From Asterella californica (Eukaryota; Streptophyta; Marchantiopsida; Marchantiales; Aytoniaceae), in contig JAYKYS010000014.1 in the NCBI GenBank assembly GCA_036924285.1, forward strand, positions 10,230,001-10,294,000: a stretch of DNA of 64,000 bases. Reading direction: 5' to 3'. Shown here one piece after another: positions 1 to 12,740 of this stretch. Numbering within the stretch: the stretch's first letter is position 1; each line of letters opens with the position of its first letter. The translations under genes were made by a program, and so were the position numbers. Under the pieces are notes generated by a model. That model made no database searches. It saw only the letters and a list, made by a program, of their open reading frames with translations, and was not told where the DNA came from.

Positions 1-2400
1 TATTGGAGAATTTTATAATTCACTGTATAATAGGGATTTATAGTTTTGGGGACATCTTTCGCACTTGATCCGTATACGAATAGCTCTTAATTTGTGAATG
101 TGAATGATGAGAATTGTTCTATACGGACTACTGAATTCTTGGTAGTACTAGAAGTTTGATAAATGTGTCTGGTGTCTTGGGTGAGTGCATATCCAAAAAA
201 CCATGAAGTTTGGAGCTTATATAATTATACATGTGGTTTAAGCACGATCACGCGAACGCAGAAAGTGGAAATGTCAATTTGATGCCGAGTAGCATCTACT
301 TTGTGAAAACCTTAGTCTTTATGTAACTAGAAGTTCACCTCAGTTTATCTGTAAAATTATGACAGCCGTATGAACTGCTGCAATTAAAGCTCCTGCAAAA
401 AAATATGAAACTGTAAAGCACATGTGAAGCTAAGCTTTTGCCTTTTATCCTACCATCACAACCTAAACACGCATATAATTACGACACTCTTCATCAATAT
501 CCACATAACCTAAACCTAAAAAACATAAACCTAGTACCAAGCACGTCGATCTGCGCGCAGAAATCTTGCTTTTATTACATAAACATTATAAAAGAACTGG
601 ACCCACATCTTATTATTTGTAGTATACACAAGTACCGAATAGCTACACATCCACACTTGTTTAACTTTCACCAAGTGCATTATTTAGACATCGCTTACAC
701 TTTTTTTAAGAGAATATTACTTAAAATACTTTATACTCTTATTAAACAACTATTATTATGGTGATTATTCTAAGAGTCGTCCAAAAATCATTCTAGTATC
801 ATGCAAATGTCCGATGCTCAGCTGACGTCCACATCTTGAGTCACTAGAGATCACTCATTTGAGTTTTTGGCTTTTGAGCTCTCTAGTGCTGAGCCATTTT
901 GCAATTGATGAAAGAATTATCCAAAGGGATGTTCATGATCATTCGTAAATCATAGAGTATTAGAAATTTTGAATGGTAAGCATGATGTTCGACGAACCAC
1001 ACAGAACAGAAGTTAAGTTAACAGCTTTGAACCCTTGCGACAAGTAGTAGTTGGTGTATCTTACGGCAAGGTGCAGTTGTTGTAACTAAGGGTGCAGTTG
1101 ATGGGGTCTTCCCATCGGTTTGCTATTCATTGGTTCGCGGTTTACTTTCTCAGATGTTGTAACTAACGGCAAACTTCTAGAGGCGGAGAGGTCCAGTTAC
1201 GGGATTAACTATCGTTAGCACTGAATTCACATGAAATTACTGACCTCAGGGCTCTATCGTGCTTGCCTTGCAAAACGCTTGATGGAAGTGACACTGTACT
1301 CCTGCGATTTAATATGGAGTAGAGTGAGTGGTGGCTATGGAGGATTCCCTCTGCTCCACTCACATTAGCATACGGAATAGAATCAGTTCCTTCCATCATA
1401 GCTTGAGCTTCCTCTTAATGAGTAACGGAGGAAAAGGTTTAGCTTGGGCTGCTACAGTACTGAGAGAGCAACGACAAGGAAATGCTAGCAAGTAAAGCAA
1501 ACTTGGCAACAAGAAAAAATATTCCGCTGAAATTGTACCAAAATTAATCAAAATTTTATTTGTGGAAACAGCAGACGTGTAAGAACTTGCCGGTACAAAA
1601 GAAACTCTAAAGAGTTGCTGGCTGATAGCAATAAGGTTTGGGAAATAAGTTGTTGGTGCAGTTTGTTCTTTCAACGTTTTCACTGGTACCAATATTGTCG
1701 TAAACTGAAATAATAGTTATCATATTAAAATTTCTAAAACAGAATCACAGTTTCCTGTAAAAGTTTATAGTTTTTATTACATAAGACAACCTTAACACCA
1801 TAAGTGTTTCAAGGAAGGGTACCTTATCAAATTTCTCCTTGCTATTAGGCTCCTCTTGCTCGAGCTCTTAATACCTTCGACTGAGGGATAGTTAAATACC
1901 ACTACTGTAGCTACCTTTTACATTTTTGTACATCATATTTACAAACCTTTCCTGGCTTCTTTCACTCCCTCGGAGCCATGCAACTAACCATGGGCGATAC
2001 AGCAGAGGTGTCATCCACTCTTCTTCCACAAGTGTCCAGTTAACTCTACAAGTGCTCCAGTTAGGCATGTTTATAATCCAAGTCAGTCATGATCATGTGT
2101 ATGATTACAATGTATATAAACCATTAATGAGGTTATGGCCGCTAGTAGGCCCGCTACAACCACAAAAGCATATTGTAGTTATCCCTAAAAATAAAAATTA
2201 TGATTACTGATAGCCTTTCATGATTTAACACAACGGCCAACAAGGAAAATGATGAACTCATCTCCGGGAGACACATTGAGCGCTATTCGGTCCCAGAAGT
2301 TCCCAGAAGTTCACGAACGTGCATATTATTGAGCGCCTAGGAACCAACTCCAAAAGCATGCAACTTTTGGACAATAACTATAAATCAAGGCGGTTCGAGT
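1..2400. other. non-coding, no gene seen
   Basis: No open frame here reads like a protein; those present are AT-rich and low in complexity. One segment (1097-1149) resembles a segment at 37930-37982 and is listed separately. Nothing else can be supported. Confidence 0.5.
1097..1149 (+). repeat. dispersed repeat, copy 1 (partner at 37930-37982)
   Basis: About 53 bases match 37930-37982 in the same orientation. Shared blocks include TTGATGG.GTCTT.CCATC and GCTATTCAT, then a TCGCG block. Identity is roughly 80% by eye. The partner is 37 kb away, so this is a dispersed repeat, not a tandem one. The family is not recognised. Confidence 0.5.
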
Positions 2401-2502
2401 TAATTTTTGATGACCTCATGTATGCTTGATATGATTTCGAAGAGAATCTCGTCTCAAGCATCCTGCCGGAGTCCTGCATGTCGCAAAATACATTGTTCTT
2501 TT

Positions 2503-2537
2503 ATCCGCAATCCGCAATCCGCAATCCGCAATCCGCT
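2503..2537 (+). repeat. microsatellite, 7-bp unit ATCCGCA
   Basis: Five head-to-tail copies of ATCCGCA, the last ending ATCCGCT. This is a short heptanucleotide repeat in non-coding DNA. Confidence 0.9.
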
Positions 2538-3179
2538 CTATACACGTATAACGGTGATGTATCACTCATGCTATTGTTTGTGTTTAGCCGGGCTTTCGCC
2601 TCGTGGAAGGTGAGTGATGTGGGCTTTCACAAAGTTGACTGAACGCCAGTCGGTGCCGGAAGTTCATCGTCCCTGTCCATTTGATATCCGTCAACTTATG
2701 AGTATGATATGGGAACAAGTAATTCTTCCTGTAACATCCTTGCTCCTTCTAACCAAATCTTTATCATTTTCATTAGTACTGATTGTCAACTCCGGCCGTA
2801 AGACGGGAGAACTATGGTGCCAGAGCTTTACAAGTAGTCGAACATAGAATATCTCAATATTATTCTTTCTCAGTAACTCTATTATCGACAGAACTCCTAC
2901 CGACTGGAGAAAATAATTGCTTGTGAATATGCATCCAACATGAAGAACTTGTAGAAAACTCTTGCCCCTTGCTGTTGAATAGATATTCTATATTAAACTG
3001 ACAAAAAAATCAAAAAACTCTAGAATCTATATTTTTAAGTCTTAAGTGATAGCTTGACCTGGAGATGCGAGATAATCTAGAAAAAACTCATGCAGGGAGT
3101 ATTACTGAAGTATATTCTGAAACTACATATCCGGAAGGGTGCTCATTAACCCATCATCTTTTACTGAAAGTTTTATTTA

Positions 3180-3275
3180 TTTTAGCTAACTATTTTTAAC
3201 AAAAAATTAAGTAATAAGTTAAACCTTTGCATACTTTTGATATATGAGAATATTCATGCTGGCGAAGTCATCAAC
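3180..3275 (+). repeat. degenerate copy of the double-hairpin repeat
   Basis: Contains AGTAATAAGTTAAACCTTTGCATA followed by a weak TATGAGAATATTCATGC arm, matching the right half of the better copies at 3617-3703 and 4957-5053. The left arm has decayed (TTTTAGCTAACTATTTTT). It is assigned only by resemblance to the neighbouring copies. Confidence 0.35.
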
Positions 3276-3616
3276 AGAGAAAGGAAAACCGACAAGCGAA
3301 GAGATAGAGACATAACTCTAGATGTTGATTCGTTCCGTCATGTTTGGAGTAGAGTTTGTATTTAAGTAGTACAAAGCAAATATATTGAATATTTATTATC
3401 AGTTAATACAGTGTGCAATTTATGTTAGAAATAAATGATATATGTGATATATAATAATATATTTTAAACTAATATTAATATTAAGTAAATAATAACCGAG
3501 GAGACTGATGCTGAAAACCAAGACATAAACCATAAGGCAAGAGAAAACCTCGCGCTTCCAAAGGTACAAGACAGTGATCCACTGACTATTAATACTAAAA
3601 TTCAATGTAACTTCAA

Positions 3617-3703
3617 TTTATTACCTAACCCTTCCGGCAGGAAGGGTTAGGTAATAAAGTAAACCCCTCCATATTTGCCTCCTCCATCGAAAGATGGAGG
3701 AGG
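3617..3703 (+). repeat. double-hairpin repeat, best copy
   Basis: Two perfect inverted repeats lie in series. Hairpin 1 has 19-bp arms at 3617-3635 (TTTATTACCTAACCCTTCC) and 3640-3658 around a 4-base loop. Hairpin 2 has 11-bp arms at 3678-3688 (CCTCCTCCATC) and 3693-3703 around a GAAA tetraloop. The same pair, with the same linking words TTAAACC and TTTGCATATT, recurs across the window. A CATAAGGC block about 90 bases upstream is also shared with the 4957 copy. The family is not one I recognise. Confidence 0.85.
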
Positions 3704-3756
3704 TGCTCTGAATACGCATCCCAAACGACCTTGTACAGTGAATTTCGTTTTCTCTT

Positions 3757-4030
3757 ATAAAAAATGTATAAGTGTTATAAAAATAAGCTATAATAAAAAA
3801 CCAAAATCATTTATAAACGTTAAATGTTAACCTCTCCGAGAGTAGCAAATCGACCCAGACAGAACCCATAAGTGAAGAGCTAGCTGGGGCCTTGCTGGAG
3901 ATATAAGTCCGGGAGTGAAATTGTCAAACAGCGTCGTTTTACAGAGGCATTTAATATATATCCTAACCCTTCCCGTCAAAGTGTACATGGGTGAATAAGC
4001 AGCCTCTGAATATGCTGAAAATTCCGTTGT
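3757..4030 (+). repeat. degenerate copy of the double-hairpin repeat
   Basis: Shares the leader words (TATAAGTGTTATAAA, CCCATAAG) and a CCTAACCCTTCC remnant with the copies on either side. The hairpin arms are broken. It lies between the 3617 and 4957 copies, so three relatives sit within 2 kb. Confidence 0.4.
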
Positions 4031-4769
4031 ACTTGAAGGCTTCCTACCAAAGGCTCCCAGTTGTGGATATAATTATATAAAATGTATGTGGATATAAAAT
4101 ATACTTCAGTACGCCTGTACTGTAACGCAAATCGTATATTATACACCCCTATGAAGTTCGACAACGACTTCACTGATCCCTATAATTCTGTTAACTGCAG
4201 GTGTCGTAACTGAAAGGCCGGTCTAATAATCTGACACAACTAAATTATTATTATTAGCATTATCCGCGGCCTTCTTAGCCTTGGGCATTAGGGGTAGTCA
4301 TTTCATACTTAAAGACTCCTTCCCGGGATTGAGTTTAAAGCTGGATGTTCCCGTGGGAAAAGCCTGAACCATTTTGGTGGGTAAAACTTTTATTTGCCGC
4401 GAAAGTTGCCCGGACGATTTTGTAACTGAACATACGAAGACATTTTTCCTGGTCGATGGTACGGAACATTTGCTCGGGTCTGGGGTTAAAATTCATTCAA
4501 TCCCGGGATTCAACTCTCCGGGCACAGCCGCTTTATCAAAGATTCAGAAATGACACCCCTATAACATAAATACTGATATTTGCATATTTGTGTTGATTTC
4601 TTGGTGCGCAACTTCCTCATATCCAAAGTCGGAAGACGTGCCAATATATGCATCCAAAGTGCATATTTGGCCTGAGAGATGAAAAGAAAAAAAGAGAATA
4701 ATCTGAAAACCCCGTTGGACCGGACACTACAAGACACTACAATGGAGTTTCCATCGAGGTGTTACTGGA

Positions 4770-5056
4770 AATTATATAAGTATTAAAGAAAAATATTTAA
4801 TAATTCTAGATTGAAATATATATTCAATATATATATATATTATATATGTAATAGAAACTATATGTCTGATTTTCCAGAAAAAACCCATAAGGCATGTGAG
4901 TTCCAACACACCCGGTTTACTGTTCTGTCAAAAAATCAAATTTCTACAAGGTTAAGTTTATCACCTAACCCATATCGCCTTAAGGGTTAGGTGATAAATT
5001 AAAAGCCTTTGCATATTCCTCTCTTCCTAACATGGAAGAGGTAAAATATGCAAGGA
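4770..5056 (+). repeat. double-hairpin repeat, near-complete copy
   Basis: Starts at the shared leader TATAAGTATTAAA (about 4774), runs through CCCATAAGGC, and ends in two hairpins. Hairpin 1 has 15-bp perfect arms at 4957-4971 (TTTATCACCTAACCC) and 4984-4998. Hairpin 2 pairs TTGCATATT.CCTCT.TTCC with GGAAGAGG...AATATGCAA (about 5008-5053). Together with the copies near 55.26 and 62.76 kb this suggests an element of about 280-300 bases. Confidence 0.7.
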
Positions 5057-5919
5057 AGTCTGGAAGTAAAACCGAGAAGGTTAGAACCCTGGATTAGTCT
5101 CGATGAAGGAAGAGCTTGGTAAGTTTCCATGGAGTTATCCTTCGTCGCCTTTGGAAGATTTGGAGAAACAGATTTGGAGATTTTTGTTCTCACATAACTC
5201 ACGCCAATGCTTCAGTGATAGATCTCTTATTTTCCTTGGGGAAGTTCAGATGATGCATTCCTCCTTTCATTTTACCCCAGGAATTAGGATACTCCATTGC
5301 ACCCCATCCAAGAGGTATAGTTTGGTACGGAACACGTCTAGAAACTAGTCTTTCTCTTTTAAAAGAAGTGCATAAGGACCACTCAATCTTTGGATGTAAA
5401 GAATTTTTGCTACTTTCGTTAAACTTTGTATAGGTTTTTCCCCGTTAAATTTAATATCACTTTTGGAGGCGATACGTGAGTAGTTATGTCAACATATGTA
5501 TGTCGTGTATTAGTGTAGTGTAGTCTTTTCTATGCAGTTGAAAATTATTGCTTTTGACTTATAAATTTGATTACAGTAGAGGTTGAATGGCTCTAATAAA
5601 ACTATTATCGCGTCTCAAATATCATTTTTCATCTCGTGACAGAATTGATTTTTCTTTGGACAATGTTGTAACTCCTGTAAACCAATTCACTGTAAGTTTG
5701 AAATTTCATTTATATTCGTGCGCATTTTCAAAACAGAGGGCTGAGGTCCATCCATTTGATCCAAACAACCGAGCACCATGCAGTCCGAACGTCATAGTTC
5801 ATGTTGCATAATTCTCTCTGTATTTGTTGTATGCAACTTGTTGCATCGGAGAGATACTTGTGCTACGTACCAAAATACTCGCGTTACTGGATGAAAAATT
5901 GCATACTATGCCATGCATC

Positions 5920-6270
5920 TTAGCCTTTCCCTGAGCTATGTGAGGGGCCGGGCAAGTCAGCTCGGGAAATTGTATTATAGGCTCCGCTTCAGAGGAGTCG
6001 ATAGCCCGGATCAAATCACTTAGCTCCGTGGCAAGGTTCTTGGAGAGCCGTGTGATGGAAGACTATCAAAAGCCCGGCAAAAAGGAGAAGCGGCCCTTAG
6101 GCATCAACAGCCCTGTCAAACAAAAAAGTGCTACGGGGAAAAGATCGTACAAAAGGCCTTACAACTTGTGCTTGAGGCCATCTATGAACCTATTTTTCTA
6201 GATTGCTCGCATGGATTTCGTATCGAGAGAAGAGTTGCCACCGCAACTACAAAAAAATCATTAGAATTAG
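5920..6270 (+). pseudogene. group II intron maturase/RT fragment (organellar DNA insert)
   Basis: Plus-strand translation gives KPGKKEKRPLGI at about 6075-6110, then after a small frame change IVQKALQLVLEAIYEPIFLD and CSHGFR (about 6147-6224). This is the conserved N-terminal reverse-transcriptase block of group II intron-encoded maturases, which are found in plant mitochondrial and plastid genomes. The catalytic YADD region and the maturase domain are absent and the reading frame is broken, so it is a fragment. I infer a nuclear insert of organellar, probably mitochondrial, DNA. A bacterial-type source is less likely given the surroundings. Confidence 0.65.
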
Positions 6271-6959
6271 AAATTCTTTTGGAAATTTCCACTAGTCCTG
6301 ATTTATCTTGGGATGAGGATGAACTGGAAAAAGGAAATTCTTTAGCAACTATGAAATGAAGTACAGAACATGAGAAGCATTTCGCGTTATCAGTATACAC
6401 TACAAAATGTAAAACAAGACATTTTATAGTAGTGTTCATCAAAACACTACTGAACATAAACTTTATACTTTGTAGTGATTTGTATAATGCGAGACTCATA
6501 TATACGTTTCGTAGTGTGCCGAGAGAGACCTTGCAGAAAAGTTACAACAAGTTTTGAAAAGATTATGTAAATCGCATAAGTCACTGTACGAAGAATTATG
6601 AAACCTCTCAAATATATGACCCCAATTCCATAAATTTTTTTCTCTAGTGACTATGGGTCCGACCTTAATCCTTCAAACATTTATAGACGGTAATATTTGA
6701 GACGCCCATATTGTGTTGCTATTTGGCTACTGGCTACACAGGTTATTGATGTGACGATAACTTCCCATCCGTCTTTACTGGGCACGATCGTCGTAACTTG
6801 GAGACACGACGAAAGACGTCAAGAGATCGCTCGCAGTTCAGCGGGGCAGGCGACGTACCTCACACTGGCTCTTTGGCCGGGGCCTCTTCATTCTGGAACC
6901 CTGGGTAGGGAAGCAGGATTAGATGTTAAACCACAAGTGGCACTGTAGTGAAGTTCAAA

Positions 6960-7450
6960 CGAGTCCCGGAGCGGCTTCCCGGCGCGGCCTTGCTTCGCTT
7001 TGTGGTCTCGCTTCGTTTCACGATTTTGATCACTTACTTCGCCATTGGAGTTCTTTTCTCGCACGTCCTCGCTTCGCGTCACTATTTGAATTCCTTGCTT
7101 CTTTGTCGAGTTCTTGTCTCGCAATTCCTTGTTGACTTAGCCTCGCTTCGCTTCTAGATTTGGATTCCTTCCTGACTTGTTTGTCGAGTTCTTGTCACTT
7201 CAGGTCCTCGTTGTTTTGGCCCCGCTTCGCTTCACGATTTCGGTTCCTTGCCGATAAGTAACTTCAGTTCCTGTCATTTCAGGTCCTTGTTGTTCTGGCC
7301 TCGTTTCAGGATTTGGATTCCTTGCCGACTTGTTTATCGAGATCTTGTCATTTCAGGTTCACGTTGCGGTAGCTTCGCTGGAGTTCACGATTTGGATTAC
7401 TAAAGTGACTTCGTTATCAAGTTCTTGTCCGGGTACATCAGCCGCGAGCC
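6960..7450 (+). repeat. degenerate tandem repeat, CTTCGCTTC/GAGTTCTTGTC words
   Basis: Roughly 85-115 base units recur about five times. Each carries words such as CTTCGCTTCACGATTT, GGATTCCTTGCCGACTTG and TTCTTGTCATTTCAGGTCC. Units are diverged and of unequal length. It lies directly upstream of the 153-codon ORF at 7531. Confidence 0.55.
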
Positions 7451-7530
7451 TTTTGCTCTTCTGGACATCCTTTGGTGTTGCTGTTGTTCTGGTGACTTCT
7501 GTTTCGCGATTACTTGGCTCGACGTACTGA

Positions 7531-7992
7531 ATGTCTCATTCTATTACTGAGCCAACCCAGGCTGATGTAGTGTCCGACATCTTGTTCAAGTTATTTGCAG
7601 CATATGGTTCAAAAGTCAAACTTTCTCAAGCGACACTTCCTGCTTGTGGTACCGGGTTTGTGATAGATAAACGAGTGCTATGGTCAGAGGACGGAATAGA
7701 GGTCACAATTACCAGACCAGGGAATAAACTGCCACTGCTCGTGACAGTAAATGAGCCCCTGGTATTGTTTCCGGAGTTCGCTGCAGCTTGTTCAGTTACT
7801 GCTAAACAGACTGATTTACGGTGCACTTTCAATGATGAGGTCCCTCTGCTTCGCTGCGCAATGTATGCTTATCTTGCTGATGAACCTTGCAGCAAACGGT
7901 TCAACATGTATAGAGCTGTAGCTCAGACTATGAGATATGTGAACAGAAATCAGCTTCCAGACGTTATTGTGGAAGCTATTGTGGCTACTTGA
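7531..7992 (+). CDS. unrecognised 153-aa protein
   Basis: A single open frame from ATG to TGA with a balanced, protein-like composition. It lacks the low complexity of the spurious frames nearby. There is no signal peptide or membrane segment. The middle (about residues 50-75) alternates hydrophobic and polar residues like beta strands (IEVTITRP, LLVTVNEPLVLF), and there are scattered cysteines. No family is recognised. It follows a degenerate tandem repeat, and the downstream 8000-8450 region is T-rich and could be 3' UTR. It could be a small lineage-specific gene or one exon of a larger gene. Confidence 0.4.
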   Translation: MSHSITEPTQADVVSDILFKLFAAYGSKVKLSQATLPACGTGFVIDKRVLWSEDGIEVTITRPGNKLPLLVTVNEPLVLFPEFAAACSVTAKQTDLRCTFNDEVPLLRCAMYAYLADEPCSKRFNMYRAVAQTMRYVNRNQLPDVIVEAIVAT

Positions 7993-9430
7993 AGTGTGTC
8001 TGGTGAGATAATAACTGGTTATATTGCTTAGTCTTAGTCCTCAGTTTTCAGTTGTTTAGAGTTTTCTATTTCTCAAGTTACTGCATTTGATTTCTGCGAA
8101 GGGTTTTCTACATTTTCTTTACAAGTCTCGGGGGTTTTCTGTATTTTCTTGGCTTGTGGCTCCTCTCATCTTTGGAAGGGAGTGAACTTCCTCTGGAGAG
8201 GTCAGCCTGATGGGTTTGAATCTCATCAGAAGTACATATTCATGGAGTCTGTTTTCTGGATTGCTGGGAGTGGGATCTTGAGAGTTGAACAGCTTTTCGC
8301 ATTTTTTTGGTGCATTTTCTCTTGTATGAGCTGTGTTTGTAAGATACTGGTAGAGACTCTTACCGAATTTCTACCAACTTCTGGCTCCTTTCTCGCGAAT
8401 GATACTACTGAGTATAGTGGAACTGAATCTGAACGCCAACTAGAATAACGAAAAGAACTAGAATAATGCTTTACTTATAAGTCCTCGGATGTATCCTGAA
8501 TAATCACCAAGGCTATATTCCTTAAAACTTGGCTGACACAAACACCAGATCCAACAGAGATATGCCCATCGAAGTTTGAATCGATATTTAGACAGAGTTT
8601 ACTGTGACAGTTTATTTAGGAGGTTTACATTCAATCGTCCATTTCAATACAAACTGTGCTCTTCAGGAGTGTAGGGAGGCTAGTAGTATATAGAAGAAGA
8701 GTTTAGTATGGCTATTGGCGTGAGGTTCCATAAAGAGTTGAACCGAAGTGAAAAGCGAAAAGTGAAAAGCGAACGGATTTGGATCCTGGCCCGATGAGCA
8801 CGAAAGCAGTGAAAAAAATAATTAGAATTAGTATGCCATTGGGTGATAGACCTATCCTTTGTCCACAAGCGAAATCGGTGTGACATTCTTCTCATTCCGA
8901 AATATTTTACTCTTTCGTTTCTATCTTGAAGACCTTCCAAACTTTCTCGAGGCTTTCGCTGCACATTATTCATTCAAAAAAGTTCCTACTCCGCCTTCTG
9001 CCGGAAACAAGTAAATAATACACAGTGAAAAAAATTGTATATTCCGCACCCAAGTATAATGAATATGAGTACCAGAATGACCTTCATACAAACTCTAGGG
9101 ACTTACAGGTATGTTCAGACAAAACAGATGAGTCATGCCCCGACAAAGTAAATGTTTATGGAATGGGATATATCTTGAGACTTGTCTTATTCCACTTTGC
9201 AAAGTTGTAAAAATGCCAACGGATAGTCAACACCATTCAAGCACGAACTCACATGATCTCTCTCTCTGCACCTGAGGACAACCAAACAATATACCAGTGA
9301 GTATAACATGAACAAGAGACCAATATTTATATAAATATACAGGAAATAAACATATATTATCTCTCGTCTTATTTTAAAACTTGTACATATGGATTATTAT
9401 AAATGTACACATAGCATTAGTATTTATATG

Positions 9431-11668
9431 TCAAGTTGTTATGCGCTCACCAAACAAACGTTCCCTCAACTCGGTCTTCCATGTTGTCGTTCGAGGAGAC
9501 AACACTCGTGTCGTCATTGTCCTATGACAAACAAAAGTGTGATGTGGTCGGCGTTCGTATATCTTGATGGGCTCTCGAACTATGTTCTCCTTCCAGTCCA
9601 TGACACAAGCAGCAAGTCGTGCCTCGTGTGTCTTTTGGAAGTGAATCCTCTTAGTGGCAAACTTGCATATCACAGAGTTGAACATCTCAGACATATAGTT
9701 CTCACGTGCTCGTGTGTAGAACCGCATCTTAGCAGCCATTATGGACCACTGAAGAAAAGCCACCATGACGAGGTGTGTAGGTGAATCTACATCATGAAAA
9801 ATATCGACTACATCATAGTACTTAAAATAATACAGTCAAAATACAAAGGTTTCAGTAGAAGACGTTAGTTCATCCATGTTAGAAGAAAACTTACTCTTCC
9901 CATAGTACTTGTCAGTTGTCGGTCTGTTCAAGTCGTAACCATCACAACATGGTTTGTTTATTCTTGTCCTTTGGAGAATGAGACAAGACAAGTGATCTCC
10001 CGTCCATGATCAGCAGCATTCCTGATGTCCAAACACATGGTCAAACTATCATCTTCCTCTTGAGCATAGCGACCATATGGATCTACAATCCTTCGTGCAT
10101 TCAACTGACAACAAGTGTAAATCCAACCCTTCAGCTTGTCATCAATGCCATGTCCGATAGCTATGGGTACATCAACCGTCGATCGGGGCTCGCCACCTTT
10201 CTCTAAGTTTCTCAATTGAACCACTCGCTGAATCAACGTTGGCTTGTTGCTAGTGACTGGAGCTCCTTGGGTATGGAGCCAAGTCATGAAATGCGTCTTC
10301 GTGAGAAGCTCCAAGTCTGCGATCACCTCGGCATCTTCCACATGCCAAGAGCTTGTTTTTTTATCTGAAGCTCCACCAAGAACTTCTTGATCACGTTCTT
10401 GCACTTGTGTCATAAGTCTTTCTAAGACACGATCTCATGACGTAACAATATGAGGTCCATCGAGACTTGTCATCATGGACCACCTCGTCAGACACGATGC
10501 CTCTCGCGATCAATCGCTGGATCCCAACCTCAAATGCTCGATCTTCTATACGCCACGAGTTGTTGTTTGTCTCAACGCGTGTCATGTTCACCATCTCAAT
10601 CACACGCCCATCATGTGCAACGATGAATGCACATGTATCACTGTAACCTTCCTCGTGGAATCATATCAAAGATTAGCGTACACAACAAAATTACTTGATA
10701 TTTATAAAAAGTTAATTAATAAATACATATGATCTTAATTCTATAAATAGATATAAATAATCACTAACGCAAACATAAATACAACTCCACACAAAGAGAA
10801 GCAACCAAAAGATAAAAAAAAATGTGTTTAGTTCTTACCTCGTGTGGAAGTCTCATTCAGGTCAGGAAAATGCCTTGTCATTATTTCACGTTGTACCTCA
10901 TCCTTCATCCTAACCCATCGATCCAATGTTGCCTCTACCCATCCAACGGCACGATGTTTTCCGGTTTGGAAATCGAAGAAATGGTTTCGGGATACAGGAG
11001 TCAACCCTCCTTCTCTATACACATAGTCTAACTGGGAGAACCTTAAACCGGCACATAATGCAGCATTATAAAGTCGATGAGTGACGTCAAAGACACTATT
11101 GTAAATCTCCATCTCAGTAGATCGTCATCCGTACGTGTGCCGATCAGGACAAACAAGCTTCATAGACCAGATCTGATGGATGGATGAAATAATGAGAGGT
11201 ACGAAAATGTGCTCGCATCCATAGTGAGAGCATCTACTCTGAAGATCTGAAATATCTCTCTTAGCTTAGACTGTGCTACAAATCCATATTTGGGGAGGGG
11301 ATCAACTACAATAGAAGCTACACTTATGTCTTCTAATGACTCTCTTTCATTCAAGGTATGAGAGTCATGAACCACATCTGAAGGAGCTTGCAAGTCCGGA
11401 ACTTGAGTAGGTAATGTCTCCACGACCTCAACTTCTTATAAATACAACAATTAGATAACATCATTGATATTTAAAACATATAACAAACAACAAGCACATA
11501 ACGCTCAAAGTATACCTCAGTCAAGATTGAGTGGACACCAAGAGCGTGTAAGACATCGGGATCGACATCAAATTCTCCTCCATTTCTGTTTGCGGCATTA
11601 GTCTCCAGAACACCCTCCTTTGGGATTACATCTGGATCTGCTGGAATCACCTCAATATCTCTCGTCAT
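9431..11668 (-). pseudogene. DDE-type transposase-like gene, decayed or intron-bearing
   Basis: Minus-strand blocks in order: 11668-11518 (acidic leader ending at a GTATAC donor), 11423-11160, 11112-10842 (ends at donor GTAAGA), about 10664-10391, 10413-9958 and 9766-9431. The block order resembles large RNase H-fold transposases that are usually annotated as uncharacterised. They are a helical region with a zinc-like CxxC start; GYSDTCAFIV followed by RVIEMVNMTRVETNN, like the strand after the first catalytic Asp; then GIVSDEVVHDD, which may hold the second Asp; a SAP-like stretch (FMTWLHTQGAPVTSNKPTL); and the tail RIHFQKTHEARLAACVMDWK. Frames shift between blocks, and the segment expected to hold the first Asp is not found. 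I infer a DNA-transposon remnant. The superfamily name is uncertain and no terminal repeats were identified. Confidence 0.45.
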
Positions 11669-12711
11669 CTGGTCTATTCTAACATCAGCAGTAGAAAAAA
11701 GAAATCAGAAAACTGCAGCATGACCGGCTCCAGGTCCTAAAAGTCTCATCAACTGGACATATTGTGGGAGTAAACTCTCAAGGACCTCATCATATCCGTC
11801 AAGACCTCCGGACATCCTCTAGGTGTAACGATCTCCAGGACGTCTAGAATGTACCCTTGGTGGCATAATGCTAACAAATATGAACTCCTAATCTAAATAA
11901 ACTTATCAATCCGGAGGTCCACCAAATATAAGTAGAAGCTTACAAGTAATTACTCTATGTAAAAATAATGCTCCACTTGTGCAAAAATGACCCTCAAAAT
12001 ATAAAACTTCTACTCAATGATGAAAGATAATTATATATAAAAATCTAAAACTAAATCATATAGAGACCTAGCACAAGACTGAAAAACACTAAAGCTCTGT
12101 CTGCTAAAACCTAAGACAAGAAAGAAAGAGTAGAAAATATGAGCGAGGATAAAGAGAAGAAAGAGCGAAAGTGAAGATGAAAAAGGCAAAGAAGTGACAG
12201 TAAACAAGTTAGGGCTGCGGAGGGAAGCCGCTCCCTCCACCAGCCCTCCACCAGTTATCTTCGCTCCATCCACTTGCTATGGGACGGCCCCTTCGCTGAA
12301 ACAACCAGCCGTGAAACGGCTCTTTCTCGACTTGCCATGGAGTTGCCCTTTTGTAGTAGCCGGCCATGAGTCTGGTAATAATTGATGAACTGCGCCGACT
12401 GGCAGTTAGCTGCCGGTCGGCTGAAACTCCCGCCTTGTTTTTCTGCTCTTCTTGCCTGAGTGCTGGCTCGACGTGCTCCCGTATCAAATTTCTGTCCTTC
12501 TAGCACAGAACGGTTTCTTTCAAGAACAATTCAAATTTCAAATTTAGAGAATATTCTCTACTACTGATGTACATTCGCTAATCTTTCAGAAGACCTAAGG
12601 TGACTATATTACGTCCATATACTACCACTTTGGTTTCAAAATGTAGCATACAACGTCCTTATGGTGAGCTATCCCGCCCCCTGATATCGCACTTAGTTAC
12701 TTACTAAACTA

Positions 12712-12740
12712 CTTAGAGGTGGGATATCCCACCCTCTAAG
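12712..12740. repeat. 29-bp near-perfect palindrome
   Basis: CTTAGAGGTGGGAT is followed by ATCCCACCCTCTAAG. The two halves are complementary except for one extra base. It lies in non-coding DNA between the transposase remnant and the GeBP-like gene. It could be a site for a dimeric DNA-binding protein or chance. Confidence 0.6.

Noticed and set aside
438..764. 108-codon open frame
   Set aside because: Ile/Leu/His/Tyr-rich composition from AT-rich DNA, no motif and no splice context.
4957..4998. Telomere-like CCTAACCC/GGGTTAGG sequence
   Set aside because: Only single units occur, as arms of a hairpin repeat; there is no tandem TTTAGGG array.
9389..9784. Plus-strand 131-codon open frame
   Set aside because: Opposite the transposase tail (KTHEARLAACVMDWK), which is the more convincing reading.
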